This document shows, piece by piece, positions 19,313 to 27,846 of a stretch of 64,000 nt of DNA. Within the stretch, counting starts at the first letter, position 1; each line of letters starts with the position of its first letter. The notes under the pieces were generated by a model. The model ran no database searches, had not been told where the DNA came from, and saw only the letters and a list, made by a program, of their open reading frames with translations. This stretch comes from Burkholderia sp. Bp9142 (GTDB lineage: Bacteria > Pseudomonadota > Gammaproteobacteria > Burkholderiales > Burkholderiaceae): contig NZ_QTPP01000016.1 of NCBI RefSeq assembly GCF_003853415.1, positions 62,001-126,000 of the forward strand. The letters run 5' to 3'. Made by a program: the position numbers and the translations under genes.

Positions 19313-19804
19313 ATGAGCAAAACAAACCGATTTGCGGTCATGGCGGTCTTCGCCCTGCTGGCGGGTTGCCACCACGCGGCGAAAACACCCGAGAATGCCG
19401 GGATGGCACCGGCGCCCTCGAGCGAGGCGGTCGCCACGGTGGCGGCCGACGATCTCGACAATCCGAACAGCCCGCTTGCGAAGCGCAGCGTCTATTTCGA
19501 TTTCGACCAGTACTCGGTGAAGCCCGAATACCAGTCACTGCTGCAGGCGCACGCCGACTACCTGCGCAGCCACCCGTCGCGCCGCGTGCTGATCCAGGGC
19601 AACACCGACGAGCGCGGCACGTCCGAATACAACCTCGCGCTCGGCCAACGCCGGTCGCAAGCCGTGATGAGCGGGCTCGAAACGCTGGGCGTTCAGGCCT
19701 CGCAACTCGAAGCGGTGAGCCTCGGCAAGGAAAAGCCGGTCGCGCTCGGTCACGACGAGGATTCGTGGGCGCAGAACCGCCGCGCCGATCTCGTCTATCG
19801 TTGA
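19313..19804 (+). CDS. Pal-like OmpA-family lipoprotein
   Basis: 163 residues. The lipoprotein signal MSKTNRFAVMAVFALLAGC ends in the lipobox LAGC. A short linker leads to an OmpA C-like peptidoglycan-binding domain with YFDFDQYSVKPEY and the signature NTDERGTSEYNLALGQRR. This is the Pal architecture and length. AGGAGACGCACA precedes ATG 19313. None of tolQRAB, ybgC or cpoB is adjacent, so it is either a second Pal copy or a stand-alone paralogue. It would anchor the outer membrane to peptidoglycan. Confidence 0.88.
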   Translation: MSKTNRFAVMAVFALLAGCHHAAKTPENAGMAPAPSSEAVATVAADDLDNPNSPLAKRSVYFDFDQYSVKPEYQSLLQAHADYLRSHPSRRVLIQGNTDERGTSEYNLALGQRRSQAVMSGLETLGVQASQLEAVSLGKEKPVALGHDEDSWAQNRRADLVYR

Positions 19805-19834
19805 CCGGATGCCGCCGCGACGGCGGCATTCCGG
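19805..19834 (+). terminator. Hairpin after Pal-like gene
   Basis: CCGGATGCCGCCG pairs with CGGCGGCATTCCGG (one bulged T) around a 3-base loop, immediately after the stop. A second perfect 8-bp hairpin (GCCGGGGC/GCCCCGGC) lies at 19869-19891. There is no U-tract. They sit between this gene and the convergent membrane-protein gene. Confidence 0.5.
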
Positions 19835-19974
19835 CCACGCATCACCCGCACCCGCCATACAGCGAATCGCCGGGGCACCACTCGCCCCGGCTGTGCGTTG
19901 CCGTACGACCCGGCGCGTCCGGTTCATGCGCACCCTCATCCCGGACGTCACGCACCGGTCGCCGGCGCCCCGCT

Positions 19975-20454
19975 TCAATTCGAACGCGCGCGTTCGAGCC
20001 GTCGATGCAGCCAGCGCGACATCACGGCCGACGTCACGATCGAATCGAGTATCGCGATCACGTTGATCCCGCCGATTTCGTCGTCGTTCAGCAGATGGGA
20101 TTGCAGCAGCACATAACCGACCATCAGACCGGTGCCGACGATCATGCCCAGCAGCACGAACCAGCGCCGCCCGATGCGCGTGCCGATCGCGCCCATGATG
20201 CCGCCCGCGAGCGTCGCCGGCAGGACATAGCCGAACACGAACGACGCGCCAAGGATCATCAGCACCATGCTTGCGCAGAGTTTCAGCGTGTCCCACTGCG
20301 GGCCGTTGATCACGGACCATGCAACCAGCATCACGGCCGGCCACACGAGCGCCGCGACCAGCGGCGCGCCCAAGGTAAACGACACGCAGCCGAGCACGAC
20401 GGGATTGGACAGGCGCGACGATTGGCGCGGTGGGCGCTCGAGCGTGGTGTGCAT
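19975..20454 (-). CDS. Four-helix membrane protein of unknown function
   Basis: 159 residues from the ATG at 20452-20454. The sequence is mostly hydrophobic, with four likely transmembrane helices: around VVLGCVSFTLGAPLVAALVW, TLKLCASMVLMILGASFVFG, WFVLLGMIVGTGLMVGYVLL and GGINVIAILDSIVTSAVM. The short N-terminus and the C-terminus (RWLHRRLERARSN) are basic and probably cytoplasmic. The upstream ribosome site is weak (AAGAACC). I do not recognise the family. It is convergent with the Pal-like gene and divergent from the small lipoprotein gene. Confidence 0.65.
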   Translation of the reverse strand: MHTTLERPPRQSSRLSNPVVLGCVSFTLGAPLVAALVWPAVMLVAWSVINGPQWDTLKLCASMVLMILGASFVFGYVLPATLAGGIMGAIGTRIGRRWFVLLGMIVGTGLMVGYVLLQSHLLNDDEIGGINVIAILDSIVTSAVMSRWLHRRLERARSN

Positions 20455-20661
20455 GGTTCTTGTCGTCGGAATCGGAATGGCGGCGAGCCGGAGTGTACCA
20501 AGCCGCAGTGTCGGGCAGCCGATCCGGCACCCACATGCGACGCACGCCGACCCGGGCCGATACGCAAAAACATGGAATAAGCCGCCCACCTCGAACGTTT
20601 CGTCATCGCGCGCTCGCCGGTTCACGCGAACCGCGCTGCCGCGCAGCGAAAGGAGTGTGAA

Positions 20662-20829
20662 ATGAAATCGACAAGACTGGCCGCGGCACTGCTCGCGGCG
20701 CTGATGCTGGTGCTGTCAGCGGGATGTACGTCGTCGGGCGGCGGCGTATCGCAAGGATCCGGCATGAGCCGGTATGGCGGCGCGGGCGGCAGCGGAGGGG
20801 GCGGTGGCGGAGGGGGCGGCGGCTACTGA
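20662..20829 (+). CDS. Tiny glycine-rich lipoprotein
   Basis: 55 codons. The signal MKSTRLAAALLAALMLVLSA runs into a lipobox ending GC (LSAGC). The mature part is almost only Gly and Ser: SSGGGVSQGSG, then GGAGGS, a run of ten Gly, and a final Tyr. AAGGAGTGTGAA is a strong ribosome site before ATG 20662. It would be an acylated, flexible peptide of about 34 residues on the outer membrane. No partner gene is obvious. The signal and ribosome site make it a likely gene although it is very short. Confidence 0.7.
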   Translation: MKSTRLAAALLAALMLVLSAGCTSSGGGVSQGSGMSRYGGAGGSGGGGGGGGGGY

Positions 20830-20921
20830 AGCGCCGCCGGACAGGTTCGGGCGGGGCATCGTGCGCGAGCGCAGCCGGAAGCCGGCCGCGTCGTGCGCGA
20901 CGCCCCGCTCCACCGCACGCG

Positions 20922-22184
20922 TTATCGACGCATGGCCGTCACGTCGGCCGGCGTGACGTTCGCGGGCTGGCCGCCCCACGTCGCGCGCAGGTAGTTCGCG
21001 AGCTGCGCGAGTTCGTCGTCGCTCAGCGTGTGCGCGAAACCCGGCATCGGCTGCAGGTTTTCGACGCCGGCAAACTTCTGCTCGTCGATGCCGTCGAGCA
21101 TCGCGACCAGCAGGTTGCGCGAGTCGCCCTGACGCAGCGTCGAATTGCCGTTCATCGGCACCGCCACGTGCGGCTTGCCTTCGCCGTCGAGGCCGTGACA
21201 GCCCGCGCACACCGCCAGGTACACCGAGCGGCCGGCCGCGAGCTGCGCGGCGTCGGCCGACACCGGCTTCACCGGCTGCGGCGCGGGCGGCCTATCGCCG
21301 AGCAGGTACACGGACAGCGCGCGCAGGTCGTCCTTCGTCATGTATTGCGTGCTCAGGTGCACGACCGGATACATTTCGCCGAACGCGGAGCCTTGCGGCG
21401 CGATGCCGACGCCGAAGAACGTCTGCAGGTCGGTGCCCGTCCAGCCGCGCGCGGCGAGGCCGGCCGGCGTGATGTCCGGCGCGGCCACGCGGCCGAGCGC
21501 GGCGCCCGCGAACGGCTTCGCGCCGTCGAGCTGGCCGGTGAACGCTCGCGGCGTGTGGCATTCCGCGCAGTGGCCGAGCGCGCCCGCCAGGTAGCGGCCG
21601 CGCTGCCAGTCGGCGGACTGGCCGGTCGACGCGTCGGGCAGGCTGTCCTTCAGGAACACCATGTCCCAGAACACCATGCCGAAGCGCAGGTTGTACGGGA
21701 ACTTGAGTTCGTGCGCGCGGTTTTCCTGCGCGACCGGCTTCACGGTCTTCAGGTACGCGTACATCGCGTCGGCATCGGCGCGCGTGAGCTGCCGGTACGA
21801 CGTATACGGCATCGACGGATACAGGCGCTTGCCAGGCGCCTTGCCGTCGTGCAGCGCCGCGTAGAAGTCGTCCGCGCTCCAGCTGCCGATCCCGTGATCC
21901 CTGTCGGGCGTGATGTTCGAGCCGTAGAACGTGCCGAACGGCGATTCGAGCGGCGCACCGCCGGCGAACGGTGCGCCGTCCTTCGCGGTGTGGCACGCCG
22001 CGCAGTCCGCGGCCTTCACGAGATAACGGCCGCGCGCGACCGGGTCGGCACCGGGCGCGCCGGCAGCCGCGCTCGCTACCGGCGCGTCCTGGCCGCCGCA
22101 GGCGGCGAGCAGCAGCGCGCAGGCGGCCGCGAGTGCGGGCAAGCCTGCGGCCCGCGCGGCACGATGGGCGAATATGCGTTTCAT
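20922..22184 (-). CDS. Tri-haem cytochrome c lipoprotein subunit of a molybdenum dehydrogenase
   Basis: 420 residues. It has a lipoprotein-like leader (ACALLLAAC, Cys29) and three c-type haem motifs: CAACH at 61-65, CAECH mid-protein and CAGCH in the C-terminal third. Each sits in its own cytochrome c fold with downstream Met ligands (for example MPGFAHTLSDDEL). This three-domain plan is that of the AdhB-type electron-acceptor subunits that carry electrons from a periplasmic dehydrogenase to ubiquinone. Its ATG overlaps the stop of the upstream 2Fe-2S gene (ATGA at 22181-22184), so translation is coupled. It is the last gene of the three-gene operon. Confidence 0.9.
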   Translation of the reverse strand: MKRIFAHRAARAAGLPALAAACALLLAACGGQDAPVASAAAGAPGADPVARGRYLVKAADCAACHTAKDGAPFAGGAPLESPFGTFYGSNITPDRDHGIGSWSADDFYAALHDGKAPGKRLYPSMPYTSYRQLTRADADAMYAYLKTVKPVAQENRAHELKFPYNLRFGMVFWDMVFLKDSLPDASTGQSADWQRGRYLAGALGHCAECHTPRAFTGQLDGAKPFAGAALGRVAAPDITPAGLAARGWTGTDLQTFFGVGIAPQGSAFGEMYPVVHLSTQYMTKDDLRALSVYLLGDRPPAPQPVKPVSADAAQLAAGRSVYLAVCAGCHGLDGEGKPHVAVPMNGNSTLRQGDSRNLLVAMLDGIDEQKFAGVENLQPMPGFAHTLSDDELAQLANYLRATWGGQPANVTPADVTAMRR

Positions 22185-22864
22185 GCGGCGTCCTTCACGA
22201 GTCCCGGCGTCGTCAGGATCACGTCCTTCACGGCTTCGTAGTAGCGGACGTAACCCGTGCAGCGGCAGATGTGCGCGTTCAGCGCGTCGGTGATGGTGCG
22301 CTCGACGTCGGCCTTCGCAATCGGCTCGCGCTTCAGGCGCTCGATCAGCACCGTCGCCGCGTTGACGAAACCCGGCGTGCAGTAGCCGCACTGGAAGCTG
22401 AAGTGCTCGAGGAACTTCTGCTGGATCGGCGACAGTTCGACCACTTCGCCCGCGTCGTTGCGCTTCGCGTGGCCCTCGATCGTGCGGATCGAACGGCCGT
22501 GGAAGAAATGCGCGCCGGTGATGCAGGTGCGCATTTCCTCGCTCGTGCCGTCCGGCTTGTCGACGATCACGACGCATGCGTGGCAGATGCCCTGCCCGCA
22601 GCCGAGCCGCGAACCGGTGAGGCCCGCGTACTCGTGCAGGAACTCGATCATCATCAGCCCCTCGGGCACCGGCATCGGACCGACGGACTTGCCGTTGATG
22701 TTCACCGACAGCGGTTTCTGCTGGAAGCGGACGAGCGGGCGCGCGACGGCGGCCGGCGCAGCCGGTGCGGATGCCGGGGCGGCCGACGCCGCGTTCGGCG
22801 CGGACGCGCCGGTCGCAGCCGCGCTGGCACTCGCGGCCGAAGCCGCGGTTTGGGCGGTCGTCAT
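22181..22864 (-). CDS. [2Fe-2S] subunit of a xanthine-dehydrogenase-family enzyme
   Basis: 227 residues. A 55-60 residue Ala-rich N-terminal extension precedes a plant-type ferredoxin domain (GCGQGICHACVV) and an all-helical 2Fe-2S domain with CGYCTPG and CRCTGY. The domain order is as in CoxS/IorA-type small subunits, which hand electrons from molybdopterin to the cytochrome. It has no signal of its own; export by hitch-hiking on the Tat-signal-bearing large subunit is the usual arrangement. The start at 22864 overlaps the large-subunit stop by ATGA, and its own stop overlaps the cytochrome start the same way. The Ala-rich extension is longer than usual. Confidence 0.92.
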   Translation of the reverse strand: MTTAQTAASAASASAAATGASAPNAASAAPASAPAAPAAVARPLVRFQQKPLSVNINGKSVGPMPVPEGLMMIEFLHEYAGLTGSRLGCGQGICHACVVIVDKPDGTSEEMRTCITGAHFFHGRSIRTIEGHAKRNDAGEVVELSPIQQKFLEHFSFQCGYCTPGFVNAATVLIERLKREPIAKADVERTITDALNAHICRCTGYVRYYEAVKDVILTTPGLVKDAA

Positions 22865-25737
22865 GCGAGCACCTCCTGAATCTTTTGCGGTGTCACCGGC
22901 AAATCGGTGAAACGATGGCCGATCGCGTGCGCGATGCCGTTCACGATCGCGCCGACCACGGGAATCATCACCACTTCGGCGACACCCTTCGGCGGATCGG
23001 TCTCGGACAGCGGCGGCAGGATGTCGCCCGTCTGCGACCACACGGCGACATCGGTCGCGCGCGGCAGCTGATACCGGTTGAAGTTCCACGTGCCGTTGCC
23101 AGGGCCGTCTTCGTAGAGAGGCAGATACTCGTGCAGCGCGTGGCCGATGCCCATCGCGAGGCCGCCCTGCAGCTGGCCCGACACGAGCTGCGGCGAGATC
23201 TGGTTACCGCACTCCATGATCGAGTGGTGCGTGAGCAGCTCGACCTTGCCGGTCGCTTCGTGCACGGCCAGCTCGACGAGCGTGCCGACCGCCGTGTAGT
23301 ACGTGACGGCCGCGTTGTTACGGCTCGTCGGCGGGATGAACACGCGCTTGCGGTCCAGCACGCGATAGCCGTTCGCGGTCGGTGCCAGCGTGCCGCGCAT
23401 CGCGGTCGCGCCGGCCGGCGCGGCGGTGCCCGGCATCGGCCCGTTGTCGCCGGTCTTCGGCGCGCCGACGCGCAGCGACAGCCCGTCGATCGGCAGGCGA
23501 TCGACCGCGCCGCCCACTTCGAACTCGGCGTCGGTCCATTGCCAGCGGTTGAACACGTGCACGACGGCGCCGGTCGGCAGGCCGAGCGCATGCGCCTGCT
23601 TCGCGAGCTGCTCGAACGTCAGCGGCTCGAGGCCGTCGGCGGTCAGCCTGCCGTCGACCCAGCGCGCGTCCTCGATGCGGATCGCGTACGGCGCGGCCTG
23701 GCCGCCGCCGAGACCGCGCGTCCAGATCGACATCGCGGCCGGCCACAGCCCGTAGCGGAACACCGCGCGCGCGGCTTCGCGCGTGCTGTGCGTGAAGTAG
23801 TACGCGGAGTTCGTCGCGCTCGACGGCGACGCATAGCCCGGCGACCAGCGCGGATTCGCGCTCAGGCGATCCTGGTCGGCCTGCGACATCAGATACGGAT
23901 CGCCGCTCGTCTCGACCGGCAGGTCCGGCCATTCGGTCAGCGCGACGCGCACGTCGGTCGCCGGGCGGCCGAGCCACTTCGCGACCGCGACGGCCTGCGA
24001 CGTCGACATCCCGGTGCCGATCTCGGCGGCCGTGTGATGCAGCGACACCCGGCCGTTCTCGTCGAATTCGACCTTCGCGAACGATGCCTCGGCACCCGTG
24101 CCGAAATCCTTCTGCACGCACGCGAAGCCGACGCCGTAGCGCTTGCCCGGGTTCGATGCCTCGAATTCGGCCTTGCGCGCCGCACGACGCGTCCACAGCG
24201 GATGCTGCCGCGCGCGCTCCAGCACTTCCTCGACGCGCAGCGCGCCGGCGGGAATCGCGCCCTGCGTGTTCTTCATGCCCGAACGCAACGCGTTGCGCAG
24301 GCGGAACTCGATCGGGTCGAGGTTCAGTTGCGCGGCGATCTCGTCGACGGCCATCTCGGTCGCGGCCATGCTCTGCAGCGTGCCGTAGCCGCGGGCCGAG
24401 CCGGCGTCGATCGCGCGCGACGCGATCGCGACCGCCGCGAGGTCGCTCTTCGGGAAGTAGTAGATCGATTGCGCGGCCGTCGCGCCGACCATCGCCACCG
24501 ACGGCGAGAAGTTCGAGCGCCCGCCGCCGTTCGCCTCGAAGTCGCCCTTGAACGACTGCAGGAGGCCCGTGTCGCGATCGACCGCGATCCGGTAACGCAT
24601 CCTGAACGCGTGACGCTTCAGCGACGTCTGGAACTGCTCGTAGCGGTCGTTCGCGAACCGCACCGGACGGCCGTCCGCGTACAGCGCGCAGACGAGCCCG
24701 TAGAACGGCACGTTGCAGTGATCCTTCGAGCCGTAGCCGACCGTGTAGCACGGATGCACGAACAGCTTCTTCACCGGGAAGCGGCATTTCGCGACCATCG
24801 CGGCCGCGTTCTCCGCCACCTCAAGCGGCGACTGGGTCGGCACGACGAGGTGCAGCGACTGCGTCGCGGCGTCGTACCAGCCGTTCGCGTTGTCGGGTTC
24901 GAGCGCGGCGGTATCGACCGACTGCGTGTTGTACTCGCGCTCGAACACGAGCCAGCCGGCCGGCGGATGATCGAGTTCGGCGGCGATCCGGCCGGCCAGG
25001 AACATCCCCTGCTCGTCGAGCCTGCCGTGCTCCCGGCCGTCCGGCCAGACCGGCAGGTGCTTGCGCATCATGCTCGGGAAGATCGGCGCATCCTTCAGGC
25101 TCGAGTAGACATCGTCGTCATAAGCCGTCTTGCCGCCCACGCGTACGTAACGGAACGTGCCCCACGGATCGCGCTCGAGCGGGCCCGTGACCGCGCCGTA
25201 GCGGATCACGTCGTCGCGGAACTTGAGCGCGTTCTTCGCGAAGCGAAAGCGCGCGAAGTCGTGGTAGATGAGGATCGCGACCGCATGGCCGAGATACGCG
25301 GGCGTCTTGCCGGCGGGCAACAGCATGTCGTCGCCGTAGAACGCCGGGAACGCGACGCCGTCGCGCGCGAGGTCGTCGGCCGTGACGACGCGGTCCGGCT
25401 TCAGTTCGTCGCCGAGCAGCGACAGGTCGAAGCCTTCGTACGTGCGGTCGGCCTGCGTGACGCGCAGGATCAGCGCGTGCGACTGCTGCTGCGGCCAGTG
25501 CGGCATGTCGGCCGCGCGCACGTCGCGGGCGAACACTTTCGCGCCCGTGACCTTCGCGATGCCGTCGATGCGGAACTGGGGAATGCCGGTGACGCTATCC
25601 CATTTGACCGGGGTGAGGCGTTTTTCTTCGAAGAGCGCCGCGAACGCGCGGCTGCCGATGGGCGCGACGTAGACCGCGACGCCCGCCAGCACGCTGGCTT
25701 TCAGAAAACCCCGCCGTGACAGGCCGTGGTTTTTCAT
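22861..25737 (-). CDS. Molybdopterin-binding large subunit, xanthine-dehydrogenase family (isoquinoline/aldehyde oxidoreductase-like)
   Basis: 958 residues from ATG 25735-25737, preceded by AGGAGG. The N-terminus carries a Tat signal (SRRGFLKASVLAGVAVY). The body has the aldehyde oxidase/xanthine dehydrogenase molybdopterin fold, split as in IorB-type subunits, with late Gly-rich segments such as HSIMECGNQISPQLVSGQLQ and GGLAMGIGHALHE. With the 2Fe-2S and tri-haem subunits it forms a periplasmic hydroxylase or aldehyde dehydrogenase that delivers electrons to the respiratory chain. The substrate (aldehyde, N-heteroaromatic or other) cannot be read from the sequence. A 22-base dyad about 100 bases upstream may regulate it. 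Confidence 0.9.
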   Translation of the reverse strand: MKNHGLSRRGFLKASVLAGVAVYVAPIGSRAFAALFEEKRLTPVKWDSVTGIPQFRIDGIAKVTGAKVFARDVRAADMPHWPQQQSHALILRVTQADRTYEGFDLSLLGDELKPDRVVTADDLARDGVAFPAFYGDDMLLPAGKTPAYLGHAVAILIYHDFARFRFAKNALKFRDDVIRYGAVTGPLERDPWGTFRYVRVGGKTAYDDDVYSSLKDAPIFPSMMRKHLPVWPDGREHGRLDEQGMFLAGRIAAELDHPPAGWLVFEREYNTQSVDTAALEPDNANGWYDAATQSLHLVVPTQSPLEVAENAAAMVAKCRFPVKKLFVHPCYTVGYGSKDHCNVPFYGLVCALYADGRPVRFANDRYEQFQTSLKRHAFRMRYRIAVDRDTGLLQSFKGDFEANGGGRSNFSPSVAMVGATAAQSIYYFPKSDLAAVAIASRAIDAGSARGYGTLQSMAATEMAVDEIAAQLNLDPIEFRLRNALRSGMKNTQGAIPAGALRVEEVLERARQHPLWTRRAARKAEFEASNPGKRYGVGFACVQKDFGTGAEASFAKVEFDENGRVSLHHTAAEIGTGMSTSQAVAVAKWLGRPATDVRVALTEWPDLPVETSGDPYLMSQADQDRLSANPRWSPGYASPSSATNSAYYFTHSTREAARAVFRYGLWPAAMSIWTRGLGGGQAAPYAIRIEDARWVDGRLTADGLEPLTFEQLAKQAHALGLPTGAVVHVFNRWQWTDAEFEVGGAVDRLPIDGLSLRVGAPKTGDNGPMPGTAAPAGATAMRGTLAPTANGYRVLDRKRVFIPPTSRNNAAVTYYTAVGTLVELAVHEATGKVELLTHHSIMECGNQISPQLVSGQLQGGLAMGIGHALHEYLPLYEDGPGNGTWNFNRYQLPRATDVAVWSQTGDILPPLSETDPPKGVAEVVMIPVVGAIVNGIAHAIGHRFTDLPVTPQKIQEVLA

Positions 25738-25833
25738 GTGGGGGGAACCTCCTGATGCCGCCCGGACGGCGATCGGGTGTCGCGGCGTTCGAAGCGGCGC
25801 GCATTCTGGCATTGTTTTGGATATATCGCCTAT

Positions 25834-25855
25834 AGTATTTCTCACATGAAATACT
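25834..25855. promoter_or_regulatory. Dyad operator candidate upstream of the molybdenum dehydrogenase operon
   Basis: AGTATTTC-TCACAT-GAAATACT is a perfect 8-bp inverted repeat with a 6-base spacer in an AT-rich island. On the minus strand it overlaps a plausible -10 (TACTAT) about 97 bases before the large-subunit ATG. The divergent diguanylate cyclase starts about 160 bases to the right. No regulator gene lies next to it. Confidence 0.5.
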
Positions 25856-26017
25856 TACTGGATTTCTTATGACGGGATTCGGACGGGCCGCGGCGCCCGG
25901 TCGCGGGCGGCCGATGTTTCATGGTAATGTCGTGCGCATCCGGCTCGCCGGTCATCCCGCCACGTGCCATGCGGGGCGGCCGGTGATGAATCGCATCGTG
26001 TCGAGGTCAAAATAGCC

Positions 26018-27568
26018 ATGGCAGTCAAGGCACGCCTCCTGAACGCCGTTCTCGCCACGCCCCCCAGCGGCAATCACCGCGTGACGGCCGCGCTGCGCCC
26101 GTCGATGCTCGTCACGCTGTTCGAGGACGTGCGCCCGATGGCACTGTCCGGCCTCGCCAGCGCGTTCGTCGCGGCGATCGCGCTGATCCGGCTTCAGCAA
26201 CTGTGGTGTTTCGTGTGGCTCGTCGTCGACGTCGGCCTGCTCGCCGCGCGGCTCGCGATCGCACGCGCGTATGCGGTGCGCCGCGACGCCGGCGACGATC
26301 GCGCCGAGTACTGGGCGCTGCGTTACGCACCCGTGTCGCTCCTCGCATGCTACGTGCTCGGTCTCGGCGTCATGGGTTGCGTGGACTCGTCCGACCCCGA
26401 GCTCGGCACGTTGTCGGTGATGGTCGCCGGCGGCGTGTTCGGCGGAATCGCGTCGCGCAACTCGGCGCTGCCCAGGCTCGCGATGACGCAGGTCACGCTC
26501 GGCGTCGTGCCGATCGGCCTCGGGGCGATACTGGCCAACAGGCCGGGCGCATGGCTGCTGCTGCCGCCACTTGCGATCTATCTTGCCGCCATGCGCACGG
26601 TCGTCCAGCGTCATTACCGCGTGCTGGTCGCGCTGATCGCCGCACGCCAGCGCAACGCCGAGCTCGTCGCACGCTTCGACGCCGCCCTCACCTACATGCC
26701 GCACGGCCTGTGCATGATCGACGGCGAGAGCCGCGTGATCGTCGCGAACCGTCGCACCGCGCAACTGTTCGGCTCGCCGCGCGAGATCATGCTGGACGCG
26801 CCGCTGCCCGACGTCATCGCGGCGCTCGGCGCGAATACGGTCACCGACCCCGACGGTGCAGGCCTCGCCGTGCAATGCGACGTCTGGCTGAACCATGACG
26901 AACCGGACCCACTCGACATCGCGCTTGCCGACGGCCGCCAGCTCGAACTGACACGCCATCGCGTACCGGACGGCAACGCGGTGATCATCGTCGAGGACGT
27001 CACCGCGCGCCGCCGCACCGAGCAGCACATCCGGCACCTCGCGCGGCACGACGCGCTGACGGGATTGCCGAACCGCCACGAACTGCATGCCGAACTCAAG
27101 CGCATGCTCGCGCATCGGCCGCGGCTGCCGGGCGCCGCGCTCGCCGTCATGTATCTCGACCTCGACGGCTTCAAGGCGATCAACGACCGGTTCGGCCACC
27201 AGGCCGGCGATGAAGTGCTCATGCAGGTCGCCGAGCGGCTCGGCAAGACGCTGCCGCCCGGCGAGCTCGCGGCGCGGATCGGCGGCGACGAGTTCGTCGT
27301 CGCGCTCGACACGACCACGATGCACGCATGCTCGCTCCTCGCCGCGCGGATCATCCGGCAGATCTCGGCGCCGTATACGCTGTCGATCGGCGAAACCGTC
27401 AGCTTCGGGATCAGCATCGGCATCGCGCTGGACGACGGGCACGGCTCCCCGGACGAACTCATCCGCCAGGCCGACAGCGCGCTGTACGACGCGAAGTCGT
27501 CCGGCAAGGGAATCTACCGTTTCTATTCGGCCGGAAGCAGCCGCGTGACGCCCGTGACCGCGAGCTGA
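26018..27568 (+). CDS. Membrane-bound diguanylate cyclase with PAS domain
   Basis: 516 residues. The N-terminal ~200 residues hold about six hydrophobic helices (an unnamed MASE-like sensor). A PAS domain follows (ALTYMPHGLCMIDGESRVIV), then a GGDEF domain that begins DALTGLPNRHEL and has the intact active-site motif RIGGDEFVVAL. It should condense two GTP to c-di-GMP at the membrane. The inhibitory RxxD site expected just before GGDEF is absent (PPGELAARIGGDEF), so product feedback may be weak. I chose ATG 26018, after GAGGTCAAAATAGCC. It stands alone. Confidence 0.88.
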   Translation: MAVKARLLNAVLATPPSGNHRVTAALRPSMLVTLFEDVRPMALSGLASAFVAAIALIRLQQLWCFVWLVVDVGLLAARLAIARAYAVRRDAGDDRAEYWALRYAPVSLLACYVLGLGVMGCVDSSDPELGTLSVMVAGGVFGGIASRNSALPRLAMTQVTLGVVPIGLGAILANRPGAWLLLPPLAIYLAAMRTVVQRHYRVLVALIAARQRNAELVARFDAALTYMPHGLCMIDGESRVIVANRRTAQLFGSPREIMLDAPLPDVIAALGANTVTDPDGAGLAVQCDVWLNHDEPDPLDIALADGRQLELTRHRVPDGNAVIIVEDVTARRRTEQHIRHLARHDALTGLPNRHELHAELKRMLAHRPRLPGAALAVMYLDLDGFKAINDRFGHQAGDEVLMQVAERLGKTLPPGELAARIGGDEFVVALDTTTMHACSLLAARIIRQISAPYTLSIGETVSFGISIGIALDDGHGSPDELIRQADSALYDAKSSGKGIYRFYSAGSSRVTPVTAS

Positions 27569-27792
27569 CCGCACGCACGCCTGTTTCCGCCGGCCGCCGC
27601 CGCGCTTCCCTGCCTGCCCTTCGGTGTTCGCGTTTCATTCCGGAAACGCTTTGCGTGGTCCGACGCGTGCGCGCATGTGTTTCGCCTCGCCCCGCCCGTG
27701 TCACGTGACGTGTTCCGTAACATCGGCCCGCGCCGCGCGTCACGATCGCCGCAAAAGCCCGCACGATCGCAGCGGTGCGCGGTACTTCACGG

Positions 27793-27809
27793 CTGGCACT
27801 CTTATTGCT
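27793..27809 (+). promoter_or_regulatory. Sigma-54 (RpoN) promoter
   Basis: CTGGCACTCTTATTGCT matches the -24/-12 consensus (YTGGCACG-N4-TTGCW) at all but one position, with the required ten bases between the GG (27795-27796) and the GC (27807-27808). Transcription should begin near 27820, about 27 bases before the start codon at 27847. A 10-bp palindrome GTCACGTGAC at 27700-27709 could be part of an enhancer-binding-protein site. Confidence 0.7.
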
Positions 27810-27846
27810 CCTTGACTGGGAAACAGGATGTTCAGGGAGGCCACAC

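Noticed and set aside
9545-19804. A stop-free frame of over 3,400 codons on the plus strand, antisense to the giant gene
   Set aside because: It is Arg-rich, low-complexity and lacks domains until its last 163 codons, which are simply the Pal-like gene. It results from high GC and codon bias in the opposite strand.
27700-27709. GTCACGTGAC as a stand-alone regulator site
   Set aside because: Perfect but only 10 bases; kept only as a possible part of the sigma-54 enhancer region.
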